From Cryptomeria japonica (Eukaryota > Streptophyta > Pinopsida > Cupressales > Cupressaceae): a stretch of DNA of 64,000 nt. The DNA lies in assembly GCF_030272615.1 (NCBI RefSeq), contig NC_081409.1, positions 530,448,291 through 530,512,290 on the forward strand. Direction: 5' to 3'. How positions within the stretch are numbered: position 1 is the first letter of the stretch; every line of letters begins with the position of its first letter. Shown here one piece after another: positions 37,203 to 47,726 of the stretch. The position numbers were made by a program, and so were the translations under genes. Below the pieces are notes generated by a model. The model made no database searches, had not been told where the DNA came from, and saw only the letters and a program-made list of their open reading frames with translations.

Positions 37203-39111
37203 ATGGTCTGTTTAGAGTCAGTCCTTGCTCTAGTGCTTAATGGATCAAACTATGCCATTTGGAGTTATAGAATGGAAGTCTACCTAGCCTCCCTAGGTTA
37301 TGATGTCTGGATGGTAGTTGTTAATGGTCTTCTTAGGAATGTCAATCCTCCCACCGGATCTAAAGAAGAAAGAAGATGCTTGTGAAATGAAGAAGCCATG
37401 AAGGCCATACTCAGTGGGCTCACCAGCAATGTCTCCTCACATATGGATAAGTGCAAATCGGAAAAGAGTCCATGGGATAGACTAAGGAAACTCTATGGAA
37501 ATGAACCTTGTACCACTGGATTAGCTTGTGAGAGTGAGAAGAACAATGTAGCAGATACATGTGCAGATGATGAAGGTAGATCTACTAGCAGCTATAGCAA
37601 TGATGATGAAGGAACCCACCTCTTCATGGCTTAAGGATCTAAAGATGAGGTGCACACATCTGAAAGTGACAAGGAAAATAGATCCCACCGACAAGATGTG
37701 TTTAGCAGTAATAGTGAAGGTGAAGAAGAAGAAGAAGAAGAAGAAGAAGAAGAAGACATGGCAGATAGATCTAGCCATCAAGATCTATTTGAGAGTGAAG
37801 GAGAAGAAGAAGATGAAGCTAAGGTGGATCTTGAAGGAGATCTTGTAAATGCACTTGAAGAACTCAGTAGAATTAGAAGGGAATACAAGCTATTCAAGAA
37901 TGCTTCTATAGTAGAGCAGAACTAGCTGATAGAATGCCTTGAAGAATTGAGAAATGCATCTCAGAGTTGAAGTCTTAGGTAGGAGACACCAAGAATTGCT
38001 GGTGTGAAGATCTAGCATCAAGGCTAGAAGTAAAAAATGTAGAATATTTGCAGCTAGTTGGAGAAATGGAGATTCTTCGAAATGACATTGAGAAGTGTCA
38101 GGATGAGATCAAGGTAAGAATCCAGTTTGATGGCAGCAGTGATACCTTGGACAAAATGTTGAAAAAGAAAAAGAATGCCAAGGACACTAAAGGGTTAGGA
38201 AGTGATGTTGGTGAATACTCCACTAGCAGAATGTCCCCCACAATAACATTTTGTTTGTCTCCTCTAATGGAGAAAACAAAGGTCAAACCTTCACAATAAA
38301 AAATGTTCCCCAGAAGAAGGTTGACCTAAGAACAACCGATGAAGACTTGTGGACAAGAATGAATACTGGTGCTGCAAGAAGGAGGAACAATGCAGATCCC
38401 AAAGGTAAAGGGAAGATGGGAGAAGACAGCTTCACCGAAAGCAGGAACATGAGAAGTCAACAATGAAGACCTCCTACCGGTAGAGGACATATAAATGCTA
38501 CCACCCATAGGGCAAAGCAAGTGTTGGAGAAGAAGAGACCAAATGGAAGAGCTACATAGAATGGACAACCAAGGATCCATTCTCAAAGAGGAAGAAATGG
38601 AGATGCTAAACTGGTAAGATCTCCCCATGTATGGAAAAATAAATTTGTAAGTCATATGCCATCCTTTAGCGGTTACTGCTTTGTATGTAATGCTTATGGC
38701 CATAGGGAAGAGGAATGTAGAAACAAATCTAGAAAGAATAATCTAGACTCTCATAGACATCATGAAAATAAGAAAAATGTATCTAGGAGTAGATATATGC
38801 ATGTCCCCTCTCCTAGTTATGCAAATATTGTTTGTCATAACTGCAATGGTTTTGGCCATAAAGAGTTTGAATGCAGGAAGAGGAACCTGCAGTCACATGG
38901 AGGTCGGTATAAAAACTATGCTTTGCAGAAAAGTGGATATAGAGCATGTGGAAGTCAAAGACCTGCATGGAACCAAAGGAGAAATCTTCTTGCAGGAGCA
39001 AGAGGTCCACCAGTTTTGGTTTCCAGTCACAACAACATGACCGGGAGAAGATGGTCAAACCAATATGTTAAGAGATTCCCCAATCATGAAGTTGGGATGA
39101 ATGTTATGTGA
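37203..39111 (+). pseudogene. E gag (copia-type capsid and CCHC knuckles)
   Basis: The start at 37203 is the first ATG after the primer site. The N-terminus has the copia gag signature LNGSNYAIWSYRMEVYLASL with DVWMVV, followed by AMKAILSGLTSNV and SPWDRLRKLYGNE (UBN2-like capsid). An acidic segment encoded by a GAA run (37726-37756) precedes coiled coil. The C-terminus has two knuckles, CFVCNAYGHREEEC (near 38690) and CHNCNGFGHKEFEC (near 38840). Stops at 37383, 37632, 37923 and 38464 and frame changes inactivate it. It would package element RNA. Confidence 0.82.
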
Positions 39112-40438
39112 TACTATAGCACTACTTCTGGTTGTGATGGAGAATCAAGAAATGGAAGGACTCATCTGCAGAAGAAGGAAAGACTTACTCCCAAGGCTGA
39201 AAATGGGAAGATGAATGAGACCAGGTACATATGGAGGAAGAAGCCCATGGACCGTTACTGTGCATCCAATGCACAAGTGATATCTCCTAAGGCCTAAAGG
39301 AGATGCAGGATCTTAGGGGGAGTAATACACTGAACCTATCATTCACTCCCTTAGTGATGAAGGAATAGATAAGAACATGTTGTTGCTGGTATGAAGGAAG
39401 AAAATGAGAAGATAAGTGTGTGTAAAAAGTGACTTGGCTACACACCCACAGATTAGAGCTAAATCACTACTATTGTATCAATGTATGACAAGATAACAAT
39501 TGGAATCAGATACAGAGTGACACAGGATGTTAGGAGTCACAATAAGGTGCTCTGGTAGTGATAGTGGATTAGTACAGGAGATCAGTATGTGCAGGATGTT
39601 ACCGGCATAAATGCTAATAGGTGTATGTAGGTTATGTAAGACAATGAGATTGGAGATCATTGCAATAGTCTCGATAAAATGGTTTATAGAGTTAATGTCT
39701 CAGGTGGTATTGGAAAAGATCTAAAGGACATATGTTTTCGCAATGGTTGATCATGCATGTTTATGGGCTAACTGATTAGAAATATGACTTGATGATGAAA
39801 TTGTATGGCATTGTGTTTATCCAGGATCATATCATAAGATATGGTGAAATAATGAAACTGAAAGGTCATTAGATGATCACATAGATACAACTCAACTAGT
39901 ATATGGAGAAGATTGGAGCCCTTGGTATTGAACCTGATTGGAGTTGAAGACCTGAGATGTATGACTCGGGAGGAGTTCAAGTGACTATGATGCAAATCCA
40001 GGATGCTTGAACTTGAAAGATTAAGTGCACTGACTGCCCAAAACTGTAGATGATGAAAAGTTACAGTAGGAATACCCAGGAGAATTTCATTGTAAGGGGT
40101 ATCTACCTATCTTTTGGTTGGTTATATTCATAGTACAATCATATTTGATTCCTACTTGTCAGTTGGCTAGTTGTACTGGTAGTACAATCACATTTGATTC
40201 TTAAAGAAATTTGGGATCAAACAAGAAGTGTTGTAGGGTGATCGGCAGGTGAGTGGTATTCAATGACACATCAACAATTGGTATCAATCCCTTTGAGTAG
40301 TTTAACAAAAGGTATAAAACTTGCATGCTCAATTGATGTCATTTGATGGTTGAGTCCTCCATCTCAAGTGTTGTGACTTGAGAAAATGTAACAAAATGCA
40401 ACAATTGGTATCAAAGAAGGAGAGACATCCAGTAAAGA
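39112..40438 (+). other. E non-coding interior after gag
   Basis: About 1.3 kb where an autonomous copia element would carry pol. No protease, integrase, RT or RNase H motif could be read in any frame. Primer-site-like CAACAATTGGTATCA words occur at about 40271 and 40399. Confidence 0.6.
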
Positions 40439-40653
40439 CAAAGGGGGAGAAAAAATTATGTCAGTGCTTGGCAAATACCAAGAAAAATGATACCCTAATA
40501 GTGCCCTTTGCCATTGTTGTCAAAGGGGGAGAAGGATTCTGTAGTATACCACATACTACATGTGTGAGAATCCATTGGATCATACAAAGGGGGAGAAAGA
40601 TTATGTAGTATACCGGATACTACATGAGTTGACATCAATGCCAAAGGGGGAGA
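40439..40653 (+). repeat. E: four CAAAGGGGGAGA tracts ending in the polypurine tract
   Basis: The identical 12-mer CAAAGGGGGAGA occurs at 40439-40450, 40521-40532, 40585-40596 and 40642-40653. The last abuts the 3' LTR and is the likely plus-strand primer. The second and third are followed by similar TGTAGTATACC...ATACTACATG palindromic words. Confidence 0.85.
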
Positions 40654-40665
40654 TTGTTGGCATTG
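40636..40665 (+). promoter_or_regulatory. hairpin with the polypurine tract in its loop
   Basis: CAATGCCAA (40636-40644) and TTGGCATTG (40657-40665) are perfect complements with a 12-base loop holding AGGGGGAGAT and the first bases of the LTR. An alternative 13-bp stem GTTGACATCAATG (40628-40640) / CATTGATGTCAAC (40672-40684) also spans the junction. Confidence 0.7.
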
Positions 40666-43013
40666 TATTGTCATTGATGTCAACCGATATGGGATGACTA
40701 CCAATATGAGAGATGTATATGCAACACTATCAAGGAGGAGTACAAGTTGAGATATCTTTGATATCACCTTGTGTTGCAACACCAGTAAGGTAAGGAAGAT
40801 GACCCTGAGAGTCACTAGTACACAAGTTAGTGCCTGACTTGTGTGGATGAGTTGGGAAGATGATTGGTACTGGTAAGGAAAGGATGTCAACTGGTAAGTG
40901 AGGTGTTGATATGGAGAAGTCAGATCAACCAAGTGAGTAGTTGTCAGCCAACAAAGCTCATGAATGGTGTACAAGCTAGAGGGCCAAGGTGCTAGAGCTA
41001 TTGTTTGTGATGAAGAGGCAAAATGTTACCTAAACCATATCAACACAACAGGAGAAGAATGAATAGATCATAGGTATGCTATGAAGTTGGAGAATAGTAG
41101 GACTCCCTCCAGATGAAGATGCAGTCATCATGAGAAGCAATGACTTACAATGAAAGTGCCATCACCGGATCACATGTGCCTATTTGAAAATATGCTACAC
41201 AAACAGGGAGGTCACATGAGTACATTGCAGGATATAGAAGACAAGGTGTTACTCCACAGGTAAGTGGAACTTATCTCCTATTATGCATTGTGCATCATAG
41301 TTTTGTGAGATAAGGAAGAAGAGGTGTGCATCAAGTGCATGAAATCAAGGATATGCACTGAACCAACTAAGAAGGAATGTTGAGATGCTGATATAGATGA
41401 AGAGTGTTTACCGGTAACATGGATAAGGTGCAGATGAAGAAGACTCCCCATCTGATGAAGATGTACATAAGGCAGGTTAGCAATAGTGCTAACCAATTCC
41501 ACCAAAAGAGAAGCAAAGTGAAAGGTTGATGACAAACCGATTTGAGGGTTTAACCGATAGATAAGAGAAATTAAATAGTGTTTGGTCGGTGATCCTATCT
41601 AGACCGACATGAAGAGTCAAGCTAGGAGCTGGTCGACATGGATGCCACATGGACTCAAGGTGGTGGACCTACATTTGGATGAAGAAGGAATGTACACCGA
41701 TGGAGTAGTTGCAGAGTTGGTCGACATTAATGGAAGATCCCACAAATCACGGGACGTGTTGCAGAGCTACTGTAGAGGTTTGTGGCTCAAGGTCTAGAGG
41801 ACAACTTAGAGCCAGCTAAGAGTGATTGAGGAGATTGATGCGAATGAAGGAAATAGCAAGACCGATCTTGGTGGCTGAGCAAGAAATCAACCGATAAGGG
41901 AAAAAGAAGATCGCCAAAGATGGAAGGCGTGATCAAGAAGGTGTGTTAATGGCAGAGATGTACAGTTGGTTGTCTGGGTGATCAAATTGGGCAAGATCTG
42001 ATTGGATTTGGTTTGACTCAAGGTAAGTGAGGAAACCCTATCTATTCAAAGTTTGAATTGTTTTTTGGTGGGAAAACCAATCTATAAATATGCAAGCCAA
42101 AAAAAAAGATGGTTGCCACTGGGTAAGAGAGTAGGGCTACTAAATAGAAGAATAATGTGCTACTGTGAAGTGTATTACATCTACATGTGAGAGAAAATCA
42201 ATCAAGTGTACAAAGTATATCTGAGAAGAGACTGAGTGTGAGGGTGAACCTGGTTGAAGTGTTCAACTGGTAGAAGAGCAGAAATGATAGTGTCCATACC
42301 GGCAAAGCAGTAGAGAAGGAAGCTTCAGAGAAGTCAGATACAAAACCGATAGAGTATAGCACCGATAAAGTGTAGAGAAGTGAGGAGGATATCTAGCAGA
42401 GAAGAAGAAGAGGAGAAGTGTACTGGTAGAGTTTACCAACAGTGAAGCAACAGGAGAAATGTACTGGTGTAGTAGTGAAGGTATCTCACCAACAGAGTAA
42501 CATATATGAAATGGTTACAAGATTCACTTGTAACAAGATAACTACTTTTGTATTTGATGTTTTCATTGTGTTCACTGAGTTGTAGCTCAGTGCAGGGGTT
42601 GTAGCTCCTTTGGGTTGTAGCCCATAAATTAGCTAGGGGTTGGTGCTCCTTGGGTTGGTGCCCTAAATCAGGGATTGGTGCTCCTTGGGTTGGTTCCCTA
42701 AATTAGGGGTTGTAGCTCCTTGGGTTGGTGCCCTAAACATTGTAACACAATTTCATTGTGAGGCTAGATTGGAGCAGTAGACTCCAGCAGCATTGCTCAC
42801 CGAGGTTTTTCCCATCTTGGATTTTCCTCGTACATGCTAGTGTTATATGATGGCCCTTTGTGTGTGATTGCATGTGTATTTCTGTGTCCCCACTAACCTG
42901 TAAGTCTACATTGTGTTAGATCCCATAACCAGTATACACATCTAGGTTGTTGAAGGGAAAAATTCGAGAACCACTGATTCACCCCCCCTCTTAGTGGAAC
43001 ATTGTGTCTAACA
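40655..43013 (+). repeat. E 3' LTR
   Basis: 2,359 bp, from TGTTGGCATTGTATTGTC to TTGTGTCTAACA. It matches 34790-37129 but has more units of the CTCCTTGGGTTGG-type tandem repeat at 42590-42740. Confidence 0.9.
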
Positions 43014-43018
43014 ATGTC

Positions 43019-43122
43019 TTCATGAATTTTTCCTACCCCTAAGGCATCTGCCTTAGTTACCAGATGAACTTCCTGTCAATGCAAGAGCAACCTCCTCTGC
43101 CAGTTGAGTAACTAGAGTATTT
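43019..43122 (-). pseudogene. D gag tail, between insertions E and F
   Basis: A 104-base remnant aligning with 13366-13470 of E1 (minus strand: CTCTAGTTACTCAACTGGC, GATGCCTTAGGGGTAG). It joins the gag of D on one side of F with the leader beyond E. Confidence 0.75.
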
Positions 43123-44113
43123 GGGTAAAAGCATAAACCTGTTCAATTTCATCGCCATAAAAGTGTCATTTGCATTTTGAATTTGAAGATGATGTAAACT
43201 GATGAAATGTGTAAAATTTGTTGAAGTTTAAGTCTACTTTTTTTGAAAATTTTTTGTCAATAATTTATATGTTTTTTTAGTTTTAAAGTCCATTTTTTTA
43301 TTGCTGAAAATCAGGGGGTTTAGTTCCCACCACAAAAGAAAATGTAAATCAACTTATTTTTTTCTGATTTTTTTATTCATTATAGATGAAATATATATTT
43401 AGTGCATGAAAAAAAATAAAAATTTGATGTATATTTTCTTTGTTGTAGTATTTGGAAGTCGAATATGCTAGAATTTGACGGTTTGTGTCTCCCACCACAA
43501 TTTGTCTATTCAAATTATGATATCAAAAAACTAAAAATACCCTTTTGGAAAAGACTCTCTCTTCTAGTGAACCATATTTTTTTCAAATTTTTTTGAAGTG
43601 CTTCGATATTTTTTTTTGTTTTTAAAACCAGCTTGTTATAGAATAAAAGAATACCTAGTCGTAGTATTTTTTATTTTTTATATATTAAATGTAATCAAAA
43701 CATTATAAAAATTATATGAGTAGAATCGTGACTTCGATCTCTACAAAAGGGTATTTTTTTAATGAGTTTAATTTACCTATTGAATTTTATTGTAGAAGTG
43801 ACAAGTTTCAGGAAATCATCATTTTTGTTGATGTGGCTACCACTTGGTATTCCACATAGACAGTTTCGGCTGAAAGGGTTCCAGCTGGAACTATTCAAAA
43901 AAATTTTGAGTTTATATAGTGCAATGTATTGAAAGGACCAAAACGTTTTGGCTGGAAGTGTTTTGGCCGGAACGTTTCTGGCCAGAAATCCATTGCCACG
44001 CGAGTGCTACGTGGCCGCCAAGTTAGTCTGGTCAGAAGGGTTCCAACTAGAAGCATTCTAGCCAGAACAGGTAGTGTTAGCTTAAAGTGCGACACAAATC
44101 TGTATGATTACCC
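43123..44113. mobile_element. F: 991-bp element with ATTT target duplication
   Basis: The insertion begins GGGTAAAAGCATA and ends TATGATTACCC, so the outermost six bases are inverted (GGGTAA/TTACCC) and similarity continues weakly. ATTT flanks it on both sides (43119-43122 and 44114-44117). E1 has a same-length uninterrupted alignment at this place, so the boundaries are firm. The interior is very AT-rich with long T and A runs, plus a GGCCGGAA/TCTGGCCAG-rich part near 43940-44060. It encodes nothing I can recognise. It could be a non-autonomous DNA transposon of unknown superfamily. Confidence 0.75.
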
Positions 44114-44117
44114 ATTT

Positions 44118-45222
44118 ACATTTGTTGATTGTTCTTCTAACTTCCTGACCCATCTCTGGGTATGATCATGTTGGATTTCATTAACCTTCTCTTTTCCTTT
44201 CTCATTTGATCCATTATTACCAACTGGTGGATTTCTACTTCTACAGAACTTAGCAATATGTCCAACCTCATTACATGCATAACATGTAAGATTGGTCTTT
44301 TGAATTGTTTTGCTAAAACTAGTATAATTGCTTGACCTGCACTGATTAGCCATATGTCCAAATTTTCCACATGCATAACATTTAACATTCATTCCGCAAT
44401 CTCCTATCTTATGACCATACTTATTACATTTAGAACATTGACTAGGAGCAAAATCAGGGTTTTGATTTGGTCTATTTCTATATTTCCTAGTCATGTGACC
44501 AAATTTATTACAAACAAAGCATGTACCATTAAATTTATAATTATTAAACTACCTTATTGGTGCCTTATGGTTTTGATTTTCATTTGTAGACTTGGAACTC
44601 TATCCTTGTTCAAATCCAAGTCCACTAGAATCTCCATTCTGCCTTTGTCTCTTTAATAACTCATCAATTTGTGCTGAAGTAATCTTGAATTTTTCTTTAT
44701 ACTCACTTGCAATAGTCAGATCATCTCTCAAAATTATCATTTGTCTCTCAAGCTCTTATTCATTACTCTAGGATTGTACTAAATCAATTCTCAGCATATC
44801 ATTTTCATGAACCAACCTTCCACATTCTTCAAATTTGTTTTTCAGAGATATAGCAAGATTTTCTTCTTTTTTCTTCTGGTCCTCAATCTCTTTAGACATC
44901 CTCTTAGTAATAACTTGCATTTCATTCCTCATAACCATGTTCTCCTAATTCAGCTTCAGACATCTCTCATTAAGTGCAACTTTCTCTTCATTATCCTTAT
45001 TCTGCAAAAGTTCCTTCCTCCTAGCCTAAACAGATGGCAGTCTCTCCTGTAGGACAAGAATGGATTCCTAAGAAAAATTTAATTCATCTTGCAACTTCAA
45101 GTTCTTCATCCTTTCAGCATCATAATCTTTAAGTGCCACCTCAAGTTGCTTCTCCAAACTCATATCCATGAATTTCAGATTCAGGCTCTTCCTCAAGATG
45201 TTAAACTTCCTCTGAGGCACAA
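44118..45222 (-). pseudogene. D gag-like gene
   Basis: The better-preserved copy of the E1-family gag. After the primer site comes a heptad-rich region (FMDMSLEKQLEVALKDYD, ERMKNLKLQDEL). A run of knuckles follows: CFVCNKFGHMTRKY (last Cys lost), CSKCNKYGHKIGDC, CYACGKFGHMANQC and CYACNEVGHIAKFC, the last three intact. A charged tail KGKEKVNEIQHDHTQRWV is next. Several stops interrupt the coiled-coil part, so it is not functional. Element F cuts it at 44118. Confidence 0.78.
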
Positions 45223-45237
45223 GGATCTGATACCAAT
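45223..45237 (-). other. D primer-binding site
   Basis: The minus strand reads ATTGGTATCAGATCC next to the 5' LTR, an initiator-Met-tRNA-type site. Confidence 0.83.
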
Positions 45238-46171
45238 TGTTGGAATCCAAGAACACTGAGAGGGAGGGGGGAGGTGAATCAGTGTTCTACCAGAATGATC
45301 AATTTTAACCTTATTAAAACATGCATTCACCAACCCGTATACCGGTACATATAGAATTGAAAGAAGTAAAGTAACCAATAAGCCAATCATATAAATGAAT
45401 ACCATAATTCACAAAATTATATGAGGAAAACCTCAAAGAGAAAAAAACCATGGTGGGATTTAGGACCAACAATATCAATCCACTGGCCATATGAAGATAT
45501 ATTACAAAATATGGGGTTTTGCACTTGCAGGAAGGCTTATAGCCTAGAGCACATTGCTCGATCACAAAAGGAGCCTCACTGACTACATACAAATCTAGAC
45601 TACAATCTGGAGAAATGATTGAACTGCAAAGATAACATCTTCTATGCTTGAATATAGTTCCGATTAAGCCCTATCTGTTCTAGTTTGAAACCCTAAACCC
45701 TTACCGGAATACCCTCTTAGATAAATATCCTCACATACATGATTTCTCTCATATGTTTCACATCTACACTATTCCATAACCTTACTTCTTACATAGTACA
45801 AAATGGTCTAATCAACTGACCTATATACCCCTTTACAATTCATCATGCCTTATGTCAGCTTACAAAAGATAATTACAATATGAATATACATGTCGGCTTA
45901 GTAACATAAATACATGAATATCAAACACAATTACTGATGTCAAATCTCACAAATGATGTCAGCCTCCAATACCAATAACTTGAATATAAATCATGTCGGC
46001 CTACAATGCCGATAACCTGAGAATTCCTTCTAATCTATCGGTGTCGGTGTCGGTGTTAGTGAAGTGTCTATTAGTACACTACTAAACCAAAATATAAAGT
46101 TGGAACATGTTGCCATGTTTCCATCAATGATAACATATTGAAACCAACCAATTGAGTGTCAATTGCCAACA
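45238..46171 (-). repeat. D 5' LTR
   Basis: 934 bp, in plus reading TGTTGGAATCCAAGAACAC to AATTGCCAACA. It matches 30147-31050 and, inverted, the E1 LTRs. Confidence 0.88.
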
Positions 46172-47535
46172 AGAAAGGGTTAATGAGATAATCACTGAGA
46201 CCCACAAGGTATGGGTTCAATTCTTTTCTACTAACCTTGGTTTCTATACTTCACCAAAAGCTAAGATAGATACTATAGACATCCCGGTTGAAGGGAAAGG
46301 AAAAGCTATAATGGGTACTTCACCCTCAATTTTGAAAGATATTAAGATATTGGATATAGAGCCCTCAATAGAATCTAATGTACATGATATAGAGGTGATA
46401 CTAGAAAATGTAGAGATTCCAGTAGATTCATAGAATGTATAGATTACAAATGTTGAGGACAATAATCTTCCGGATCAGAATGTACAGGTTGGGGATATGG
46501 TTCATAAGGATGAAATGACAGTAAATGATACAACACCAAGTGGCAAAGCCACCAGTGCAAAAGAGGAATCTATTAAAGTTAATCAACCATTAGAGGAGAA
46601 GAAAGAGGAATCCGGTAGGGAGCCGATAGTGAGCGTATCATTGTTGTCAATTGACACCTCATAGGTAGAATAAAAGATCTTAACTGAGATGAGTTCTACT
46701 TAGCTCATGATGATGGTTGCACAATAGTTGATGAAGGAAGGATCCGTGGACAAAGGAATTATTGATTAGTCAAACCCAATTTTGCATAGACTTGTCCTGG
46801 AGTGCCATTTTGACAACGGAGAAATCCCATCCGATAAGCTCAAAATAATCACAGATCACATTTCTAAGGACTTTCAATCTTTACAATAGATATCTAACTA
46901 GTAGATACTGGAGAGGTTTACACAAGCTAAGAGAGCTACTTCTGATCAAATGATTGAGTCAGATAAGAAAGAGATTAATGATAAGTTGAAGTTGATTGAT
47001 AATGCCTTAAGGAAATGTACAAATATTTATAGAGTATGTTGTAACACATGTTTACTTACAACAGATTTAGATAAAGGGATTAAGGATTCCTAGGAGAAGA
47101 TTGTAGGTATAGTCAATTCTTTTGATGGATCAAATTCTTTGACTAAATCTATTAATGGTCATATTTTGGTATTGGAAGCTCAAGTTTCAACTCTTGAGAG
47201 GGATAAAGACAAAATCATAAGGAGAGATAAAGGGCTCCAAGGATTGGTGAGTCCTTGGCTGGACTCTTTGAGTGCACATAAGAAGGAATGCATTGATATG
47301 GTTGGTAATCCCACACCGACAAAACTTAACGATAAAGAGTCATATTCTCACATGCTTAATGGACTTGTATCTCTTTTTTGCACACTCAAATCAGGTAGGG
47401 ATACCTATCTAGAACTTTTGGAGAAAGTCTATTCAGAAATTTCAAGTATATTCAGCTCCGGTAAGGTATTTTGGCACATTCTTTGTATAGTCTTTCATTC
47501 TTCATCCCGATTTTGGTATTTTTTTTGGCATTGAT
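46172..47535 (+). pseudogene. E1 ORF2, part 3 (C-terminal)
   Basis: The last third of E1 ORF2 after D: VNEIITETHKVWVQFF, a Val/Ile/Glu-rich linker with repeated VEIPVD- and EPSIES-type words, LEEKKEESGREPIVSVSLL, then coiled-coil sequence and the conserved end KDKIIRRDKGLQGLVSPW, LSAHKKECIDMVGNPTPTK, MLNGLVSLF. It aligns with D at 31297-32590. Stops are scattered through it. The frame ends near 47532, shortly before two purine tracts and the 3' LTR. Confidence 0.72.
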
Positions 47536-47726
47536 GTCAAAGGGGGAGGTATAGGTTAAAAATATATTCTTGACATCAAGAGATATGGAGGTATGGATTA
47601 TTTTTCTCAAATCATTATCATGGATAGATATTCAGCTTAGGGGGAGCGGTCTCAGAGTGAAACCAGCAGATGGAAACCATTACCATTTTTCACATGAGTG
47701 TTTCCATCAATGCCAAAGGGGGAGAT
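47536..47726 (+). other. E1 3' untranslated region and polypurine tract
   Basis: TGTCAAAGGGGGAGGTATAG at about 47536 and CCAAAGGGGGAGAT at 47713-47726 are two purine tracts. The second abuts the 3' LTR. The same pair exists in D. Confidence 0.75.

Larger units (their letters stand above)
34790..43013 (+). mobile_element. E: gag-only LTR retrotransposon (TR-GAG type) inserted in D
   Basis: 8.2 kb, with LTRs of 2,340 bp (34790-37129) and 2,359 bp (40655-43013), an iMet primer site, one gag-like gene and a polypurine tract. The flanks GTGTC and ATGTC are a 5-bp target duplication with one mismatch. E1 lacks the insertion at this place. No protease, RT, RNase H or integrase is present. The copia-like gag suggests dependence on a copia helper (inference). 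Confidence 0.87.
30147..46171 (-). mobile_element. D: second copy of the E1 family, inverted, inside E1 ORF2
   Basis: D is a complete pol-less element on the minus strand, with LTRs at 45238-46171 (5') and 30147-31050 (3'). About 6.8 kb remains after removing E and F. LTRs, gag and ORF2 all align with E1, so the family inserted into itself in antisense. The flanks AGGAT and AGAAA are at best a decayed target duplication. The join is shown by E1 ORF2 reading on from 30146 to 46172, as in D itself near 32580. Confidence 0.87.

Noticed and set aside
37561-37848. Lys/Glu-rich frames over the GAA run
   Set aside because: Alternative readings of a trinucleotide repeat inside E gag; only the frame continuous with the gag motifs is meaningful.
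43123-44113. F as a host regulatory or coding segment
   Set aside because: Exact absence from E1 and flanking ATTT duplications show it is an insertion.
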